Shown one piece after another: positions 24,003-32,534 of a stretch of 64,000 nt of DNA (positions within the stretch are counted from its first letter, which is position 1; each line of letters begins with the position of its first letter). The translations under genes and the position numbers were made by a program. The notes below the pieces were generated by a model that had not been told where the DNA came from, did no database searches, and worked only from the letters and a program-made list of their open reading frames with translations. This DNA comes from Dolomitihabitans soli (lineage in GTDB: Bacteria > Actinomycetota > Actinomycetes > Streptosporangiales > Streptosporangiaceae): positions 124,001-188,000 of the forward strand of contig NZ_JAKNTW010000010.1 in assembly GCF_022213955.1 (NCBI RefSeq), read 5' to 3'.

Positions 24003-25679
24003 TCAGAGCAGCTCGGTGTCACCGCGCGTGACGGCGCTCAGGAACTCGCCCCGGGACAGCGCCGCGGCCACCAACTCGATGTCGTCCGCCATGTAGCGGT
24101 CCCGCTCCAGGGTCGGCACCAGCGAGCGCACCATGTCGTAGGTCGCCTTGCCGGCCGGGCTCAGCCGGTCGTACCTGCCCGACAGGTCCACCGCCTGCGC
24201 CGCGGCGAGGAACTCCACCGCGAGGATCCTGGTGTTGTTCTGCATCACCCTGCGCGCGTTGCGGGCCGCGATCAGGCCCATGCTGACGACGTCCTGGTTG
24301 TCGCCGTTCGAGGGGACGCTCTGGATGCTGGCCGGGCCGATGGTCCGGTTCTCCGCGACGAGCGCCGTGGCCGGGTACTGCGCGCCGGCGAACCCGCTGT
24401 TGAGACCCGGGTCGTCCATGACCAGGAACTCGGGGAGGCCGTTGCTGAGGTGCCGGTTGAGCAGCCGGTTGGTCCGCCGCTCGGAGAAGACGCCCAGCTG
24501 GGTGAGGGCGATGGTGAGGAAGTCCATCGCGAACGCGACCGGCTGGCCGTGGAAGTTCGCGCCGTGGAACACCTCCTTGCCCTCGAAGACCAGGGGGTTG
24601 TCGTTGGAGGAGTTGAGCTCGATCGCCAGGGTGGCCCTCGCCTGGTAGACGGTGTCCCTGACCGCGCCCACGACCTGCGGGATGGCCCTCAGCGTGTACG
24701 CCTTCTGCAGGTAGACCTCGGTCCGGTGGACGCCGCCCGCCTCCTCGTCCTGATCGCGCCTGCGCGGCCGGGACGGCTCCCGGTCCTTCAGCGCGGCCAG
24801 CCGGCTCGGGTCGGCGCTGAGCGCCTGCCGCAGCTCGGTGTGGTCCACGGCCAGCTCGCTGCCCTGCAGCAGGGCCCGCATGTTCGCGGCGACGTCCATC
24901 TGGCCCTGGTGCGGGCGGGCGATGTCATGTCCCTCGGCCGCGAACGGGCTCGTCGAGCTCTGCATGACCTCGCAGATCAGGGCGGTGACGATCTCGGCCT
25001 GGCGGACCTGGTCCAGGGCCCGGGTCACCAGCAGGCAACCGAGGCCGGTCATGGCGGAGGTGCCGTTGATCATGGCCAGCCCCTCCTTGAACTTCAGCTG
25101 CAGCGGCTCGATGCCCAGCTCCCGCAGCACCGTGCCGGTCTCGACACGACGCCCGTCGCGCAGGACGTAGCCTTCGCCGATGAGGGTGGCGGCCACGTGC
25201 GCGAGGGGCGCCAGGTCGCCGCTGGCGCCGAGCGAGCCGATCTCGGGGATGGCGGGGATGATCCCCAGGTTGAGGTACAGCGCCAGCCGCTCGAGGAGTA
25301 CCGGCCGCACCGCGGAGTAGCCCTTGGACAGGGCGTTGAGCCGGGCCGCGACGATCGCGCGCGCCTCGTCCTCCGCGAAGTACGGCCCGACACCCGCGCA
25401 GTGGCTGCGGACCAGGTTGGTCTGCAACTGCACCTCGTTGGAGGTGTCCACCAGCATGTAGATCATCTCGCCGTAACCGGTGGTCACGCCGTACACGGGA
25501 ATGCCCTGCTCGATGATGTCCTCGAAGATCTGCCGGTTGGCTCCGGCCTTGGCCAGCGCCGACGCTGCGACGCTGCATGTGGCCTGGTTCTCCGCGACCA
25601 TGCGTACAGCCGCGACATCCAGGGTCTCGCCATCGAAATCAACCGACGTCACGGTCTCGACCAGAGTCAAATCTCTCAC
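24003..25679 (-). CDS. MIO-dependent tyrosine 2,3-aminomutase, SgcC4-like
   Basis: This 558-residue MIO enzyme has the cofactor-forming ASG at residues 152-154 (GSLGASGDLAPL), the catalytic tyrosine at residue 63 (PVYGVTTGYG) and the conserved SVPSNGDNQDVVSMG. As I recall it, it matches the C-1027 tyrosine aminomutase SgcC4 almost throughout, and so should convert L-tyrosine to (S)-beta-tyrosine. An acidic/basic insert of about 20 residues around residue 290 (REPSRPRRRDQDEEAGG) is absent from SgcC4 as I remember it. It starts with GTG 25679, overlapping the NRPS stop by four bases (GTGA). A plain lyase role (histidine or tyrosine ammonia-lyase) is the alternative. Confidence 0.88.
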   Translation of the reverse strand: MRDLTLVETVTSVDFDGETLDVAAVRMVAENQATCSVAASALAKAGANRQIFEDIIEQGIPVYGVTTGYGEMIYMLVDTSNEVQLQTNLVRSHCAGVGPYFAEDEARAIVAARLNALSKGYSAVRPVLLERLALYLNLGIIPAIPEIGSLGASGDLAPLAHVAATLIGEGYVLRDGRRVETGTVLRELGIEPLQLKFKEGLAMINGTSAMTGLGCLLVTRALDQVRQAEIVTALICEVMQSSTSPFAAEGHDIARPHQGQMDVAANMRALLQGSELAVDHTELRQALSADPSRLAALKDREPSRPRRRDQDEEAGGVHRTEVYLQKAYTLRAIPQVVGAVRDTVYQARATLAIELNSSNDNPLVFEGKEVFHGANFHGQPVAFAMDFLTIALTQLGVFSERRTNRLLNRHLSNGLPEFLVMDDPGLNSGFAGAQYPATALVAENRTIGPASIQSVPSNGDNQDVVSMGLIAARNARRVMQNNTRILAVEFLAAAQAVDLSGRYDRLSPAGKATYDMVRSLVPTLERDRYMADDIELVAAALSRGEFLSAVTRGDTELL

Positions 25680-28600
25680 CCCGTCATGGGTTGGGTAACG
25701 GCTTCAGTGGACACAACATGGGCCCGGACCTGTGCGACCAGGCCGGTCAACGTGGGATTGGCGAAGAACTCCCACAACGGCACCTCGACGCCGAACCTCT
25801 CGCGGATGCGATCGAGCAGGCGGGGAACGAGCAACGAGTGCCCGCCCGCCACGAAGAAGGTGTCGTCCGCGTTCTCCGGCGCGACGCCCAGTAGTTCAGT
25901 CCAGATGGCGGCCAGCTCCACCTCCACCGGTGTCTCCGGTGTGCGGGCGGAGCGGGCGGACGCGGCGCCGGCGGTGGCGGTGGCCAGCCGACCGCGATCG
26001 ATCTTGCCGCCCACGTTGCGCGGCAGGACCTCCACGGTCTTCACCGACACGGGAAGCGTGGCTTTGCCGAAGCGTCGGCGCAGGGTGGCGCGCAGGGCGC
26101 TCGCCGACACGACCGCCTCGCCCGCCTCGGTACGGCTCGGCACGATGTACGCCACCAGCCGGGTCACCCATCCGTCGGACCCGGTGGTCGCGACGAGGGC
26201 GCACTCCCCGACCGAGTCGTGCAGGGCCAGCGCCGCCTCGACCTCGGCCAGCTCCACGCGGGTGCCGTGGAACTTGATCTGCGCGTCCGCCCGGCCGCGG
26301 AACTCCAGCAGGCCGTCCCACCGCCTGCGCCCCAGATCGCCCGTACGGTAGAACCGGCCGGTCCCCCGCCCCGACGCCTCCAGGTGCCGCACGGGCTCGA
26401 AGGCCCGCGTGCTCTCCTCCACGCCGACGTATCCCAGCGTGACGTAGGGACTGCGCACCACGATCTGCCCGGTGACACCCGTGGGGCAGGGCCGGTCCCA
26501 CTCGTCCAGCACCATCACGTGCCGCCCGGGGATGGGCCCGCCGATCGGCACCATGCCGGACACCGGACCGGTGACCTCGTGCCAGGTCGCCAGAATCGTC
26601 TCCGTGGCGCCGTAGAGATTGACCAGCCGTACGGCCGGCAGGCTCTCGCGCAGGTCGCCGGCCAGTTCCGCCGGGAACGGCTCCCCCGCCAGCAGCAGGT
26701 GGTCGAGTGCGCCGAGCCGGTCGGCCGAGCCCTCGGTCCTGACCACGTCGAGGAGCTTGCGGGCGAAGCTGGGGACGGTCTGCAGCAGGGTGATCCGTTC
26801 GGCGACGAGCCAGTCGATCACCTTCTCCGGGTTCGCCCTGATCCGGTCCGGGACCGGGCACAGGGTCGCGCCGCCGACGAGGGCCGCGAAGGTCTCGCAG
26901 AGCGCGGCGTCGTACCCGGGCGCGGCCCACTGGGCGACCCGGGCGCCCGGCCGCATCCGGAACTCCGCCGCCATCCAGGTGGCGAACTGCGCCAGGGTGC
27001 CGTGCGACTGGGCGATCCCCTTGGGCTTGCCCGTGGAACCCGAGGTGTAGGCGACGTAGGCCCGCCGGTCCAGTGCTCCCCCGGCCGCCCGGGGCTTCGG
27101 CACCGCGCCGCCGGGCAGGCCGGCCAGGTCGAGGACCCGGCCGTTCAGTTCCGACGCGTACCAGCGGATCAGGTCGTCCTCGGCCGCGCCGCCGTCCAGC
27201 ACCACGCACGCCGGCCGTAGCTCGGCGAGCATCGTCTGGCCGCGCTCGCCCACGTCGCCGGTCCCCAGGCAGGTCACGTACCCGCCCGCGTCGAGGATGC
27301 CGAGCAGGGTGGCGACCTGGCGCGGCCCCGGCGGCATCCGGACCACCACGGACGCGCCCTCGACCCCGCCGAGCGCCCGCAGGCCGCCCGTGACGCCGGC
27401 GGCCAGCGCCTCCAGCTCCCGGTAGGAGACGGCCTCGCCGTCCCAGGCCAGGGCCGCCGCGCGGGGGTCGCGCCGGGCGACCCGATGCACCAGTTCGTTG
27501 ACCGCGCGCAGCTCCGGATCGATCTCCGTCGTACGGTCCGCCGCGCGCACCATCTCGCCCATCCGCGCCGGGTCCTCCAGCGGGATCGTGTCCACCGGCA
27601 GGTCGGGCGCCCGCACCGCGACGAGCAGCAGGGTGTGCAGCTGCTCCAGCAGGAGCCGGGCCGACCTCTCCTCGAACAGGCGGCTCCGGTAGGCGAGCGA
27701 TCCGGCGAGCGTGGACCCGGTGCCGTCCACCGCGAGGGTGAGGTCGGTCTTGACCACGCCGGTCTCCACCGGCTGCGCTCTGACCATCGTCCCGCCGAGC
27801 CCGAGGACGGGTTCCGGTTCGTCGCGGTAGGTGAACATCACATCGCACATCGGGATCCTGCGCGGATCCCTGTCGATCTTCAGCGCGTGCACCAGCCGGT
27901 CGAAGGGCAGCTCCCGATGGTCGTACGCCTCACCGGTGACCCGCGCCACCTGGTGGACGACCTCCCTGAAGGTGGCTCCCGCCGGGAGGTCGGCGCAGAG
28001 GACGAGCTGGTTGCTGAAGGGACCGATGAGGCCGGTGAAGGCGGGGCTCGGCCGTACGCCGACCCGGCTCCCGACCACCACGCGGTTCTCCCCGGAGTGC
28101 CGGCGCAGCAGGCACTGGAAGGCGGCGAGCAGCACCGTGGCGGGCGTCGTCCCCTCGGCCCTGGCCAGCCCGGCCACCGAACGTCCCAGGTCGTCGCCCC
28201 AGTCGAACGGCACGCGGCCGCCGTCGAAGGACGGCCCGGCGGGACGCGTCCGATCCGTCGGCAGGGCGGGCGACGAGGGCGGCGGCTTCAGCGCCGAGAC
28301 CCACCAGTCGAGCAGGCGGTGGAACTCCAGGGTGGAGGTCTGGTCGCGCTGCCACCGGGCGTAGTCGGCGTACTGGGCCGGGAGGGCCGGCAGCGCCTCG
28401 TCCAGGGCCCGGCCGTCGGCCAGGGCCGTGTAGCACTCGGAGAGCTCGTTCACCAGGATCGAGACCGACCCGTCGTCGGCGACGGCCTCGTGCAGCAGCA
28501 GCAGGACGATGTTCTGCCCGGCGCCCGTTCTGATGACGAACAGGCGGGCGAGCGGGCCGTCGTCGAGGTCGAAGGGGGTCGCGGCGAGTTCGGCGCAGAG

Positions 28601-28924
28601 CCGCTCGGCCGCCTGGCGCGACGGGGCCCGCAGGTTCGCGAACGTCCGCATGTCGTAGTCGGCCGCGATCTCCTGCACGGGCAGGCCGTCGATCTCCACC
28701 AGGGTGGTCCGCAGGACCTCGTGCCTGCGGACGACCGACCGCCACGCGCTGCGCAGGTCGGCCACGTCTAGTTCACCGGTTATCCGATAGGCGCGGTGCA
28801 CGTTGTACGCGGGTGAATCCGGGACCAGTTTCTGCAGAAACCACGCCTGGTCCTGCATCCACGAAGTCGCGGCTTTTCTCGGTCCGGACTCGAGACGTCC
28901 ATTCGGTGCCTCAGTCACTCCCAT
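25676..28924 (-). CDS. NRPS: condensation - adenylation - carrier (C-A-PCP)
   Basis: This protein of about 1082 residues has three domains. The C domain (1-430) has HEAVADDG where HHxxxDG is expected, so the catalytic second histidine is glutamate. The A domain (about 450-960) keeps YTSGSTGKPKG, NLYGATE, YRTGDLGR and the A10 lysine in PRNVGGKIDR. The PCP (about 1000-1070) has GGHS with the attachment serine. ATG 28924 (AAAGGTGAG upstream) or GTG 28933 is the start. It heads an operon with the tyrosine aminomutase and PhyH, so beta-tyrosine is a plausible substrate of the A domain. The C domain is probably inactive in peptide-bond formation or works atypically. I did not call a specificity code. 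Confidence 0.9.
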   Translation of the reverse strand: MGVTEAPNGRLESGPRKAATSWMQDQAWFLQKLVPDSPAYNVHRAYRITGELDVADLRSAWRSVVRRHEVLRTTLVEIDGLPVQEIAADYDMRTFANLRAPSRQAAERLCAELAATPFDLDDGPLARLFVIRTGAGQNIVLLLLHEAVADDGSVSILVNELSECYTALADGRALDEALPALPAQYADYARWQRDQTSTLEFHRLLDWWVSALKPPPSSPALPTDRTRPAGPSFDGGRVPFDWGDDLGRSVAGLARAEGTTPATVLLAAFQCLLRRHSGENRVVVGSRVGVRPSPAFTGLIGPFSNQLVLCADLPAGATFREVVHQVARVTGEAYDHRELPFDRLVHALKIDRDPRRIPMCDVMFTYRDEPEPVLGLGGTMVRAQPVETGVVKTDLTLAVDGTGSTLAGSLAYRSRLFEERSARLLLEQLHTLLLVAVRAPDLPVDTIPLEDPARMGEMVRAADRTTEIDPELRAVNELVHRVARRDPRAAALAWDGEAVSYRELEALAAGVTGGLRALGGVEGASVVVRMPPGPRQVATLLGILDAGGYVTCLGTGDVGERGQTMLAELRPACVVLDGGAAEDDLIRWYASELNGRVLDLAGLPGGAVPKPRAAGGALDRRAYVAYTSGSTGKPKGIAQSHGTLAQFATWMAAEFRMRPGARVAQWAAPGYDAALCETFAALVGGATLCPVPDRIRANPEKVIDWLVAERITLLQTVPSFARKLLDVVRTEGSADRLGALDHLLLAGEPFPAELAGDLRESLPAVRLVNLYGATETILATWHEVTGPVSGMVPIGGPIPGRHVMVLDEWDRPCPTGVTGQIVVRSPYVTLGYVGVEESTRAFEPVRHLEASGRGTGRFYRTGDLGRRRWDGLLEFRGRADAQIKFHGTRVELAEVEAALALHDSVGECALVATTGSDGWVTRLVAYIVPSRTEAGEAVVSASALRATLRRRFGKATLPVSVKTVEVLPRNVGGKIDRGRLATATAGAASARSARTPETPVEVELAAIWTELLGVAPENADDTFFVAGGHSLLVPRLLDRIRERFGVEVPLWEFFANPTLTGLVAQVRAHVVSTEAVTQPMTG

Positions 28925-28999
28925 CCCCCTCACCTTTAGGCGGCTGGAACTTCTGGGCGGTCCTCACCACGTCATCGTCACGCCCCGGCCTCTCTTACA

Positions 29000-29016
29000 G
29001 CATCTTCTGACGTGCT
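29000..29016 (-). promoter_or_regulatory. Cluster motif site 10 (upstream of C-A-PCP operon)
   Basis: In transcription direction AGCACGTCAGAAGATGC, 75 bp before the ATG at 28924. Confidence 0.75.
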
Positions 29017-29139
29017 GCGTCCCCGTTTCGTGACAACAAGCGCCCGATCGCGGACAACTTGCTGCCTTTCATTGGGCTTGTTGAAAGGCTCCTGAAAGGA
29101 CAGGATCGGCTTTATGAGAAATGAGCATTCCACAACAAA

Positions 29140-29174
29140 AGGGCCCCCTTCCCCGACTACGGGAAGAGGGCCCT
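29140..29174 (-). terminator. Hairpin terminator of epoxide-hydrolase-like gene
   Basis: AGGGCCC...CTTCCC pairs with GGGAAG...GGGCCCT with small bulges, about 50 bp after the stop at 29224. The rest of the gap between 28925 and 29223 holds only the promoter of the NRPS operon. Confidence 0.7.
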
Positions 29175-29223
29175 GACACGTGGTCACACGAAAGACACGT
29201 GGTTTATACGAAGGCGCGTGGCA

Positions 29224-30219
29224 CTACGGAGCGCACCCGGCGAGTTCCGGGCCCGGAGCGGGGCCCTGGACGCCGAAGAAGAGGTTCGCGCAGGCGATCG
29301 TGAAGGGAGAGTTCTCCTCGGGGACGAAGTGGCCGGCGTTCGGTGCCACCACCGTGCGCACGTCGTCGGCCACCTGCTCGAACGAGGCGGCGACGCCCGT
29401 TCCGAAGGAGTACTGCCCGCCGATCGCGAGGACCGGCATGGCCAGCCGGTTGCCCGCGTTCGCCTGGTTGTTCGCCGCGTCCGCCACGAACGCCCGGTAG
29501 TACTCATACCCCGCGGTCCGCCTGGCCGGGCTCGCGTACGCCTGGTAGAACGTCGCGCGGTCGATGGAGGGCTTGTTGAAGCTGAAGTCGAAGATCATGC
29601 CGAGGTAGGTGCTGACGTCCCCGTCGTCCATGATGGTCTCGGGGATCGGCGCGGGGCTGGCGTTGAAGCGAAGGTGCCAGCTGAGGCGGGACAGGTCCTC
29701 GAGGCCGAAGCCGGGCAGCGGCGACTCGATCACCGCGAGGCGGGTCACCTCGTTGGGGAAGTCGCGCGCGTAGGGATAGGCGACCAGGACGCCGAGGTCG
29801 TGGCCGATGATCTCCACCTGGGTGAAGCCCAGCTTGTTGACCGCTTCCCGGATCCGGTGCGCGGTGGTCACCTTGTCGTAGCCACCGGTGGGGATGGTGG
29901 ACGTGCCCAGACCGGGGAGGTCCATCGCGATGACGGTGTGCTCGGCGGCCAGCGCCGGCATCACGCTGCGCCATATCTTCCAGGTCTGGGGCCAGCCGTG
30001 CAGGAGCACGATGGCCGGGCCCGACCCGCCCCGGACGTAGTGGATCTTGCCGCCGGCGACGGCGACGTTACCCTCCGTGAAGCCCGAGGGGACCCCCGTC
30101 GTGGAGGACGCGCTGGCCGTCGTGGTGAGCATCGCCAGCACGAACGCGGCTAACACGGTGACGACGACGCGTCCTCGCCTCAACTTCGGCGACCACGCGC
30201 TTCTTTCGACTTGCTGCAT
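29224..30219 (-). CDS. Exported alpha/beta hydrolase, epoxide-hydrolase-like
   Basis: This 331-residue protein has an N-terminal signal peptide (basic LRRGR, hydrophobic VVVTVLAAFVLAML, then TTTASASS). The hydrolase fold carries the HGWPQTW oxyanion motif, an aspartate nucleophile in GHDLGVLVAY, a YEYYRAF cap region that can supply the ring-opening tyrosine, and a late NAGHFVPEE histidine. This is the epoxide hydrolase/haloalkane dehalogenase subgroup, here exported. It may open an epoxide outside the cell or be unrelated to biosynthesis. It follows the acyltransferase gene by 165 bp with a strong terminator between, so it may have its own promoter, which I could not find. Confidence 0.87.
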   Translation of the reverse strand: MQQVERSAWSPKLRRGRVVVTVLAAFVLAMLTTTASASSTTGVPSGFTEGNVAVAGGKIHYVRGGSGPAIVLLHGWPQTWKIWRSVMPALAAEHTVIAMDLPGLGTSTIPTGGYDKVTTAHRIREAVNKLGFTQVEIIGHDLGVLVAYPYARDFPNEVTRLAVIESPLPGFGLEDLSRLSWHLRFNASPAPIPETIMDDGDVSTYLGMIFDFSFNKPSIDRATFYQAYASPARRTAGYEYYRAFVADAANNQANAGNRLAMPVLAIGGQYSFGTGVAASFEQVADDVRTVVAPNAGHFVPEENSPFTIACANLFFGVQGPAPGPELAGCAP

Positions 30220-30294
30220 ATCTGTATTTCCCTTTCAGGTTCTGGTGGAACGTCGAGACCGTCCCCCACGGCCGGTCTCGAATAGGCACGCGAG

Positions 30295-30332
30295 GACCGG
30301 GTCCGGTGGCATGTCCTCCACCGGACCCGGTC
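30295..30332 (-). terminator. Hairpin terminator of membrane acyltransferase gene
   Basis: 15-bp perfect stem GACCGGGTCCGGTGG / complement with an 8-nt loop. Confidence 0.82.
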
Positions 30333-30384
30333 GTGGTGCGGGGGTCGCCACGCTCCCGCGAACGCGGACTCCCCGGGAGAGTGG

Positions 30385-31653
30385 TCAGCGTGCGAGAACG
30401 GGAGTGCTCGGCTCGACCGGCTTCTTGCCGAACCGGTTGCGCAGCGTCAGCGCCGGCTTCTCGACGACGTAGTAGCTGACGACGCCGAGGACGAAGGCGC
30501 CGGCCTGGACGATCAGCCAGGTCAGCGGGAAGTTCTCGGATGACATGGTGCCGTTGGTGTACCAGAGGATGACCGGGATGTGCCAGAGGAACATCCCGTA
30601 GGAGACCTTCCCGACGAACTGCAGCGGCCGGACGCTCAGCACCGTCGTGAGGATCTTCGACCGCACGCCCGGCAGCGTCAGCGGCGCCAGGAGCAGGAAG
30701 ACGATCGTCAGGTCGATCGGCTGGTCGAACATGATGGTCGCGGTGTCCGGGTAGTTCGACGTGCCCTGGTTGCCCATGGGCGAGAAGCTGAACAGGATGA
30801 TGACGATCAGCGCCAAGCCCCAGGTCCTGCCGGGATACTTCGAGATCAGACGGTACGGCCCGATCACCGCCTTCGGCGACGTCTCGGCGGCCGCCGACAG
30901 GACGGCCAGCGCCATGCCGACCGCGAGGTAGCCGAACCATCCGGGCGGCCAGTTGCCCTGGACCGGGTACGGGCCGAGCGCCGCAGAGTGGCTCCAGGCG
31001 CTGAACGCGTAACCGATCGCGATGATGGCGACGATCGGCACCAGGATCCTGCGGGCCTTCGCGGCGGGATCGGACGCCCGGCGGGCAAGCCGGTCGAACA
31101 ACCACGCGAACAACGGAAGGAGCAGGTAGAACATGCTCTCCGTCGCCATGCTCCACGTCGACTCAAGACCGGCGGGAATGGCCCCGGCCTGGTAGACGTG
31201 CTGCATCGACAGCACCCGCAGCGCATACAGGACGTCGGTGACCTGTTCCCGGCCCAGGGTGAACATCACCACGATGGACACCAGCCAGAAGGCCGGGAAG
31301 ATGCGCAGCACGCGCCGCCAGGCATAGGGGCCGAGGGCCGGTTTCGGGGTGCCGGCGATCGTCGCCAGTGCGAACGGGCGATAGATCAGGAAACCGGACA
31401 GGGCGAAGAGAATCGGCAGGGACTCTCGGGTGAACCTTTCGATGATCACGGCCAGGACGCCGTTCTCCGGCTGGTAGTCCATGAACCCGATCTGCCCGGC
31501 GGTGAACGCCGAATGGATCGTTATTACCGCCAGCACGGCAATGGCACGAATTCCCTGGAGTTCTGGGAAGTACTGACGCTTCGTGGCGCCAGTCTGTGGG
31601 GGCTCGTTGTTCGGCGCGCCCTTGCCTGGCCCGCTGTCGATATGTGTTGCCAT
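30385..31653 (-). CDS. Membrane acyltransferase, acyltransferase-3 (OafA) family
   Basis: This 422-residue polytopic membrane protein with about ten TM helices has the family marks YFPELQGIRAIAVLAVITIHSAF (containing the conserved helix-1 histidine) and a cytoplasmic RRVLRIFPAFWLV segment. These proteins move O-acyl groups, usually acetyl, onto sugars, antibiotics or cell-envelope molecules. ATG 31653 follows AAGGAG. Its cluster motif lies inside the 3' end of the thioesterase gene, so it forms its own transcription unit. It could acylate the final product during or after export. Confidence 0.9.
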   Translation of the reverse strand: MATHIDSGPGKGAPNNEPPQTGATKRQYFPELQGIRAIAVLAVITIHSAFTAGQIGFMDYQPENGVLAVIIERFTRESLPILFALSGFLIYRPFALATIAGTPKPALGPYAWRRVLRIFPAFWLVSIVVMFTLGREQVTDVLYALRVLSMQHVYQAGAIPAGLESTWSMATESMFYLLLPLFAWLFDRLARRASDPAAKARRILVPIVAIIAIGYAFSAWSHSAALGPYPVQGNWPPGWFGYLAVGMALAVLSAAAETSPKAVIGPYRLISKYPGRTWGLALIVIILFSFSPMGNQGTSNYPDTATIMFDQPIDLTIVFLLLAPLTLPGVRSKILTTVLSVRPLQFVGKVSYGMFLWHIPVILWYTNGTMSSENFPLTWLIVQAGAFVLGVVSYYVVEKPALTLRNRFGKKPVEPSTPVLAR

Positions 31654-31702
31654 GGCCGCTCCTTGAGGAGATAAACGACCCTACAAGCTTCGTCCCAGCG
31701 GA

Positions 31703-32518
31703 TTAGGGGTGCATCTTCCGTATTGCGACATCTTCCAGCCCAGCCGCCCCGATTCCGACAATTCGGCCTACTTCCCCCGCTATGGCCGCCGCCAGATCCG
31801 GAAGATGGTCACGCACGAAGAAGTGACCGCCGTCGTAGAGCCGCAGTCCCCGGAAATCCTCCGTGTGGTCGTGCCACTCCGCCATGCCCGCCGGCGGCGC
31901 CGCCAGGTCGCCGGTCCCGCCGAGGGCCAGGACCGGCACCGGCAGCGGCGGCTCGGCCCGGTAGGCGTAGGAGCGGCACAGCACGAAGTCGGCCCTGGCG
32001 ACGGGCAGCGTCATGGCGAGGACCGCCGGATCCTCGGCCAGTTCGGGCGGCAGCCCGCCCAGCTCGCTCAGGGCCGCGACGAACTGGTCGTCGGCGGCCG
32101 CCGGATCGGGCATGCAGGCCCGCGTCGCCCCGCGCACCGGCCACGCCGCCAGGGCCAGCAACACCGGCGCCGGCTCCCCCGCGCGCAGCAGCGCCCGGGT
32201 CAGGCGATAGCTCAGCAGCGCCCCCATGCTGTGCCCGAACAGCGCGTACGGCACGCCCGTGGCCGCCGACTCGCGGGCGAGCGACCCGGCCAGCACCGCC
32301 GCCGCCTCCTCGCAGTCGGTGAACGCCGGCTGATGGTGCCTGCCCTGACGGCCCGGCAGCCGGAGGGCCCGCAGTTCCATCCAGGGCGGCAGATGCGCCG
32401 ACCACGGCCGGAACATCGACGGGCCGCCGCCCGCGAACGGCAGGCCGTACAGGTGCACCCGGGCCGCGGGCCGGGGGTCGAACGACAGATACCACGAAGA
32501 CCGCGTCATCACCGTCAC
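31703..32518 (-). CDS. Type II thioesterase
   Basis: This 271-residue TEII has the nucleophile motif FGHSMGALLSYRL (serine about residue 97), the early LYGLPFAGGGPSMFRPW, and the final YDGGHFFVRDHL histidine. It removes wrong acyl groups from NRPS carrier proteins. GTG 32518 is used, five bases after GAGGAG. It closes the A-PCP / radical SAM / acyl-CoA dehydrogenase operon. Its last codons contain the promoter motif of the next gene. Confidence 0.92.
   Translation of the reverse strand: MTVMTRSSWYLSFDPRPAARVHLYGLPFAGGGPSMFRPWSAHLPPWMELRALRLPGRQGRHHQPAFTDCEEAAAVLAGSLARESAATGVPYALFGHSMGALLSYRLTRALLRAGEPAPVLLALAAWPVRGATRACMPDPAAADDQFVAALSELGGLPPELAEDPAVLAMTLPVARADFVLCRSYAYRAEPPLPVPVLALGGTGDLAAPPAGMAEWHDHTEDFRGLRLYDGGHFFVRDHLPDLAAAIAGEVGRIVGIGAAGLEDVAIRKMHP
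31711..31727 (-). promoter_or_regulatory. Cluster motif site 11 (inside TEII 3' end, upstream of acyltransferase)
   Basis: In transcription direction CGCAATACGGAAGATGC, 57 bp before the start at 31653. It overlaps the codons for the C-terminal RKM of the thioesterase. Confidence 0.75.
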
Positions 32519-32534
32519 ATCGGCTCCTCAGCCG

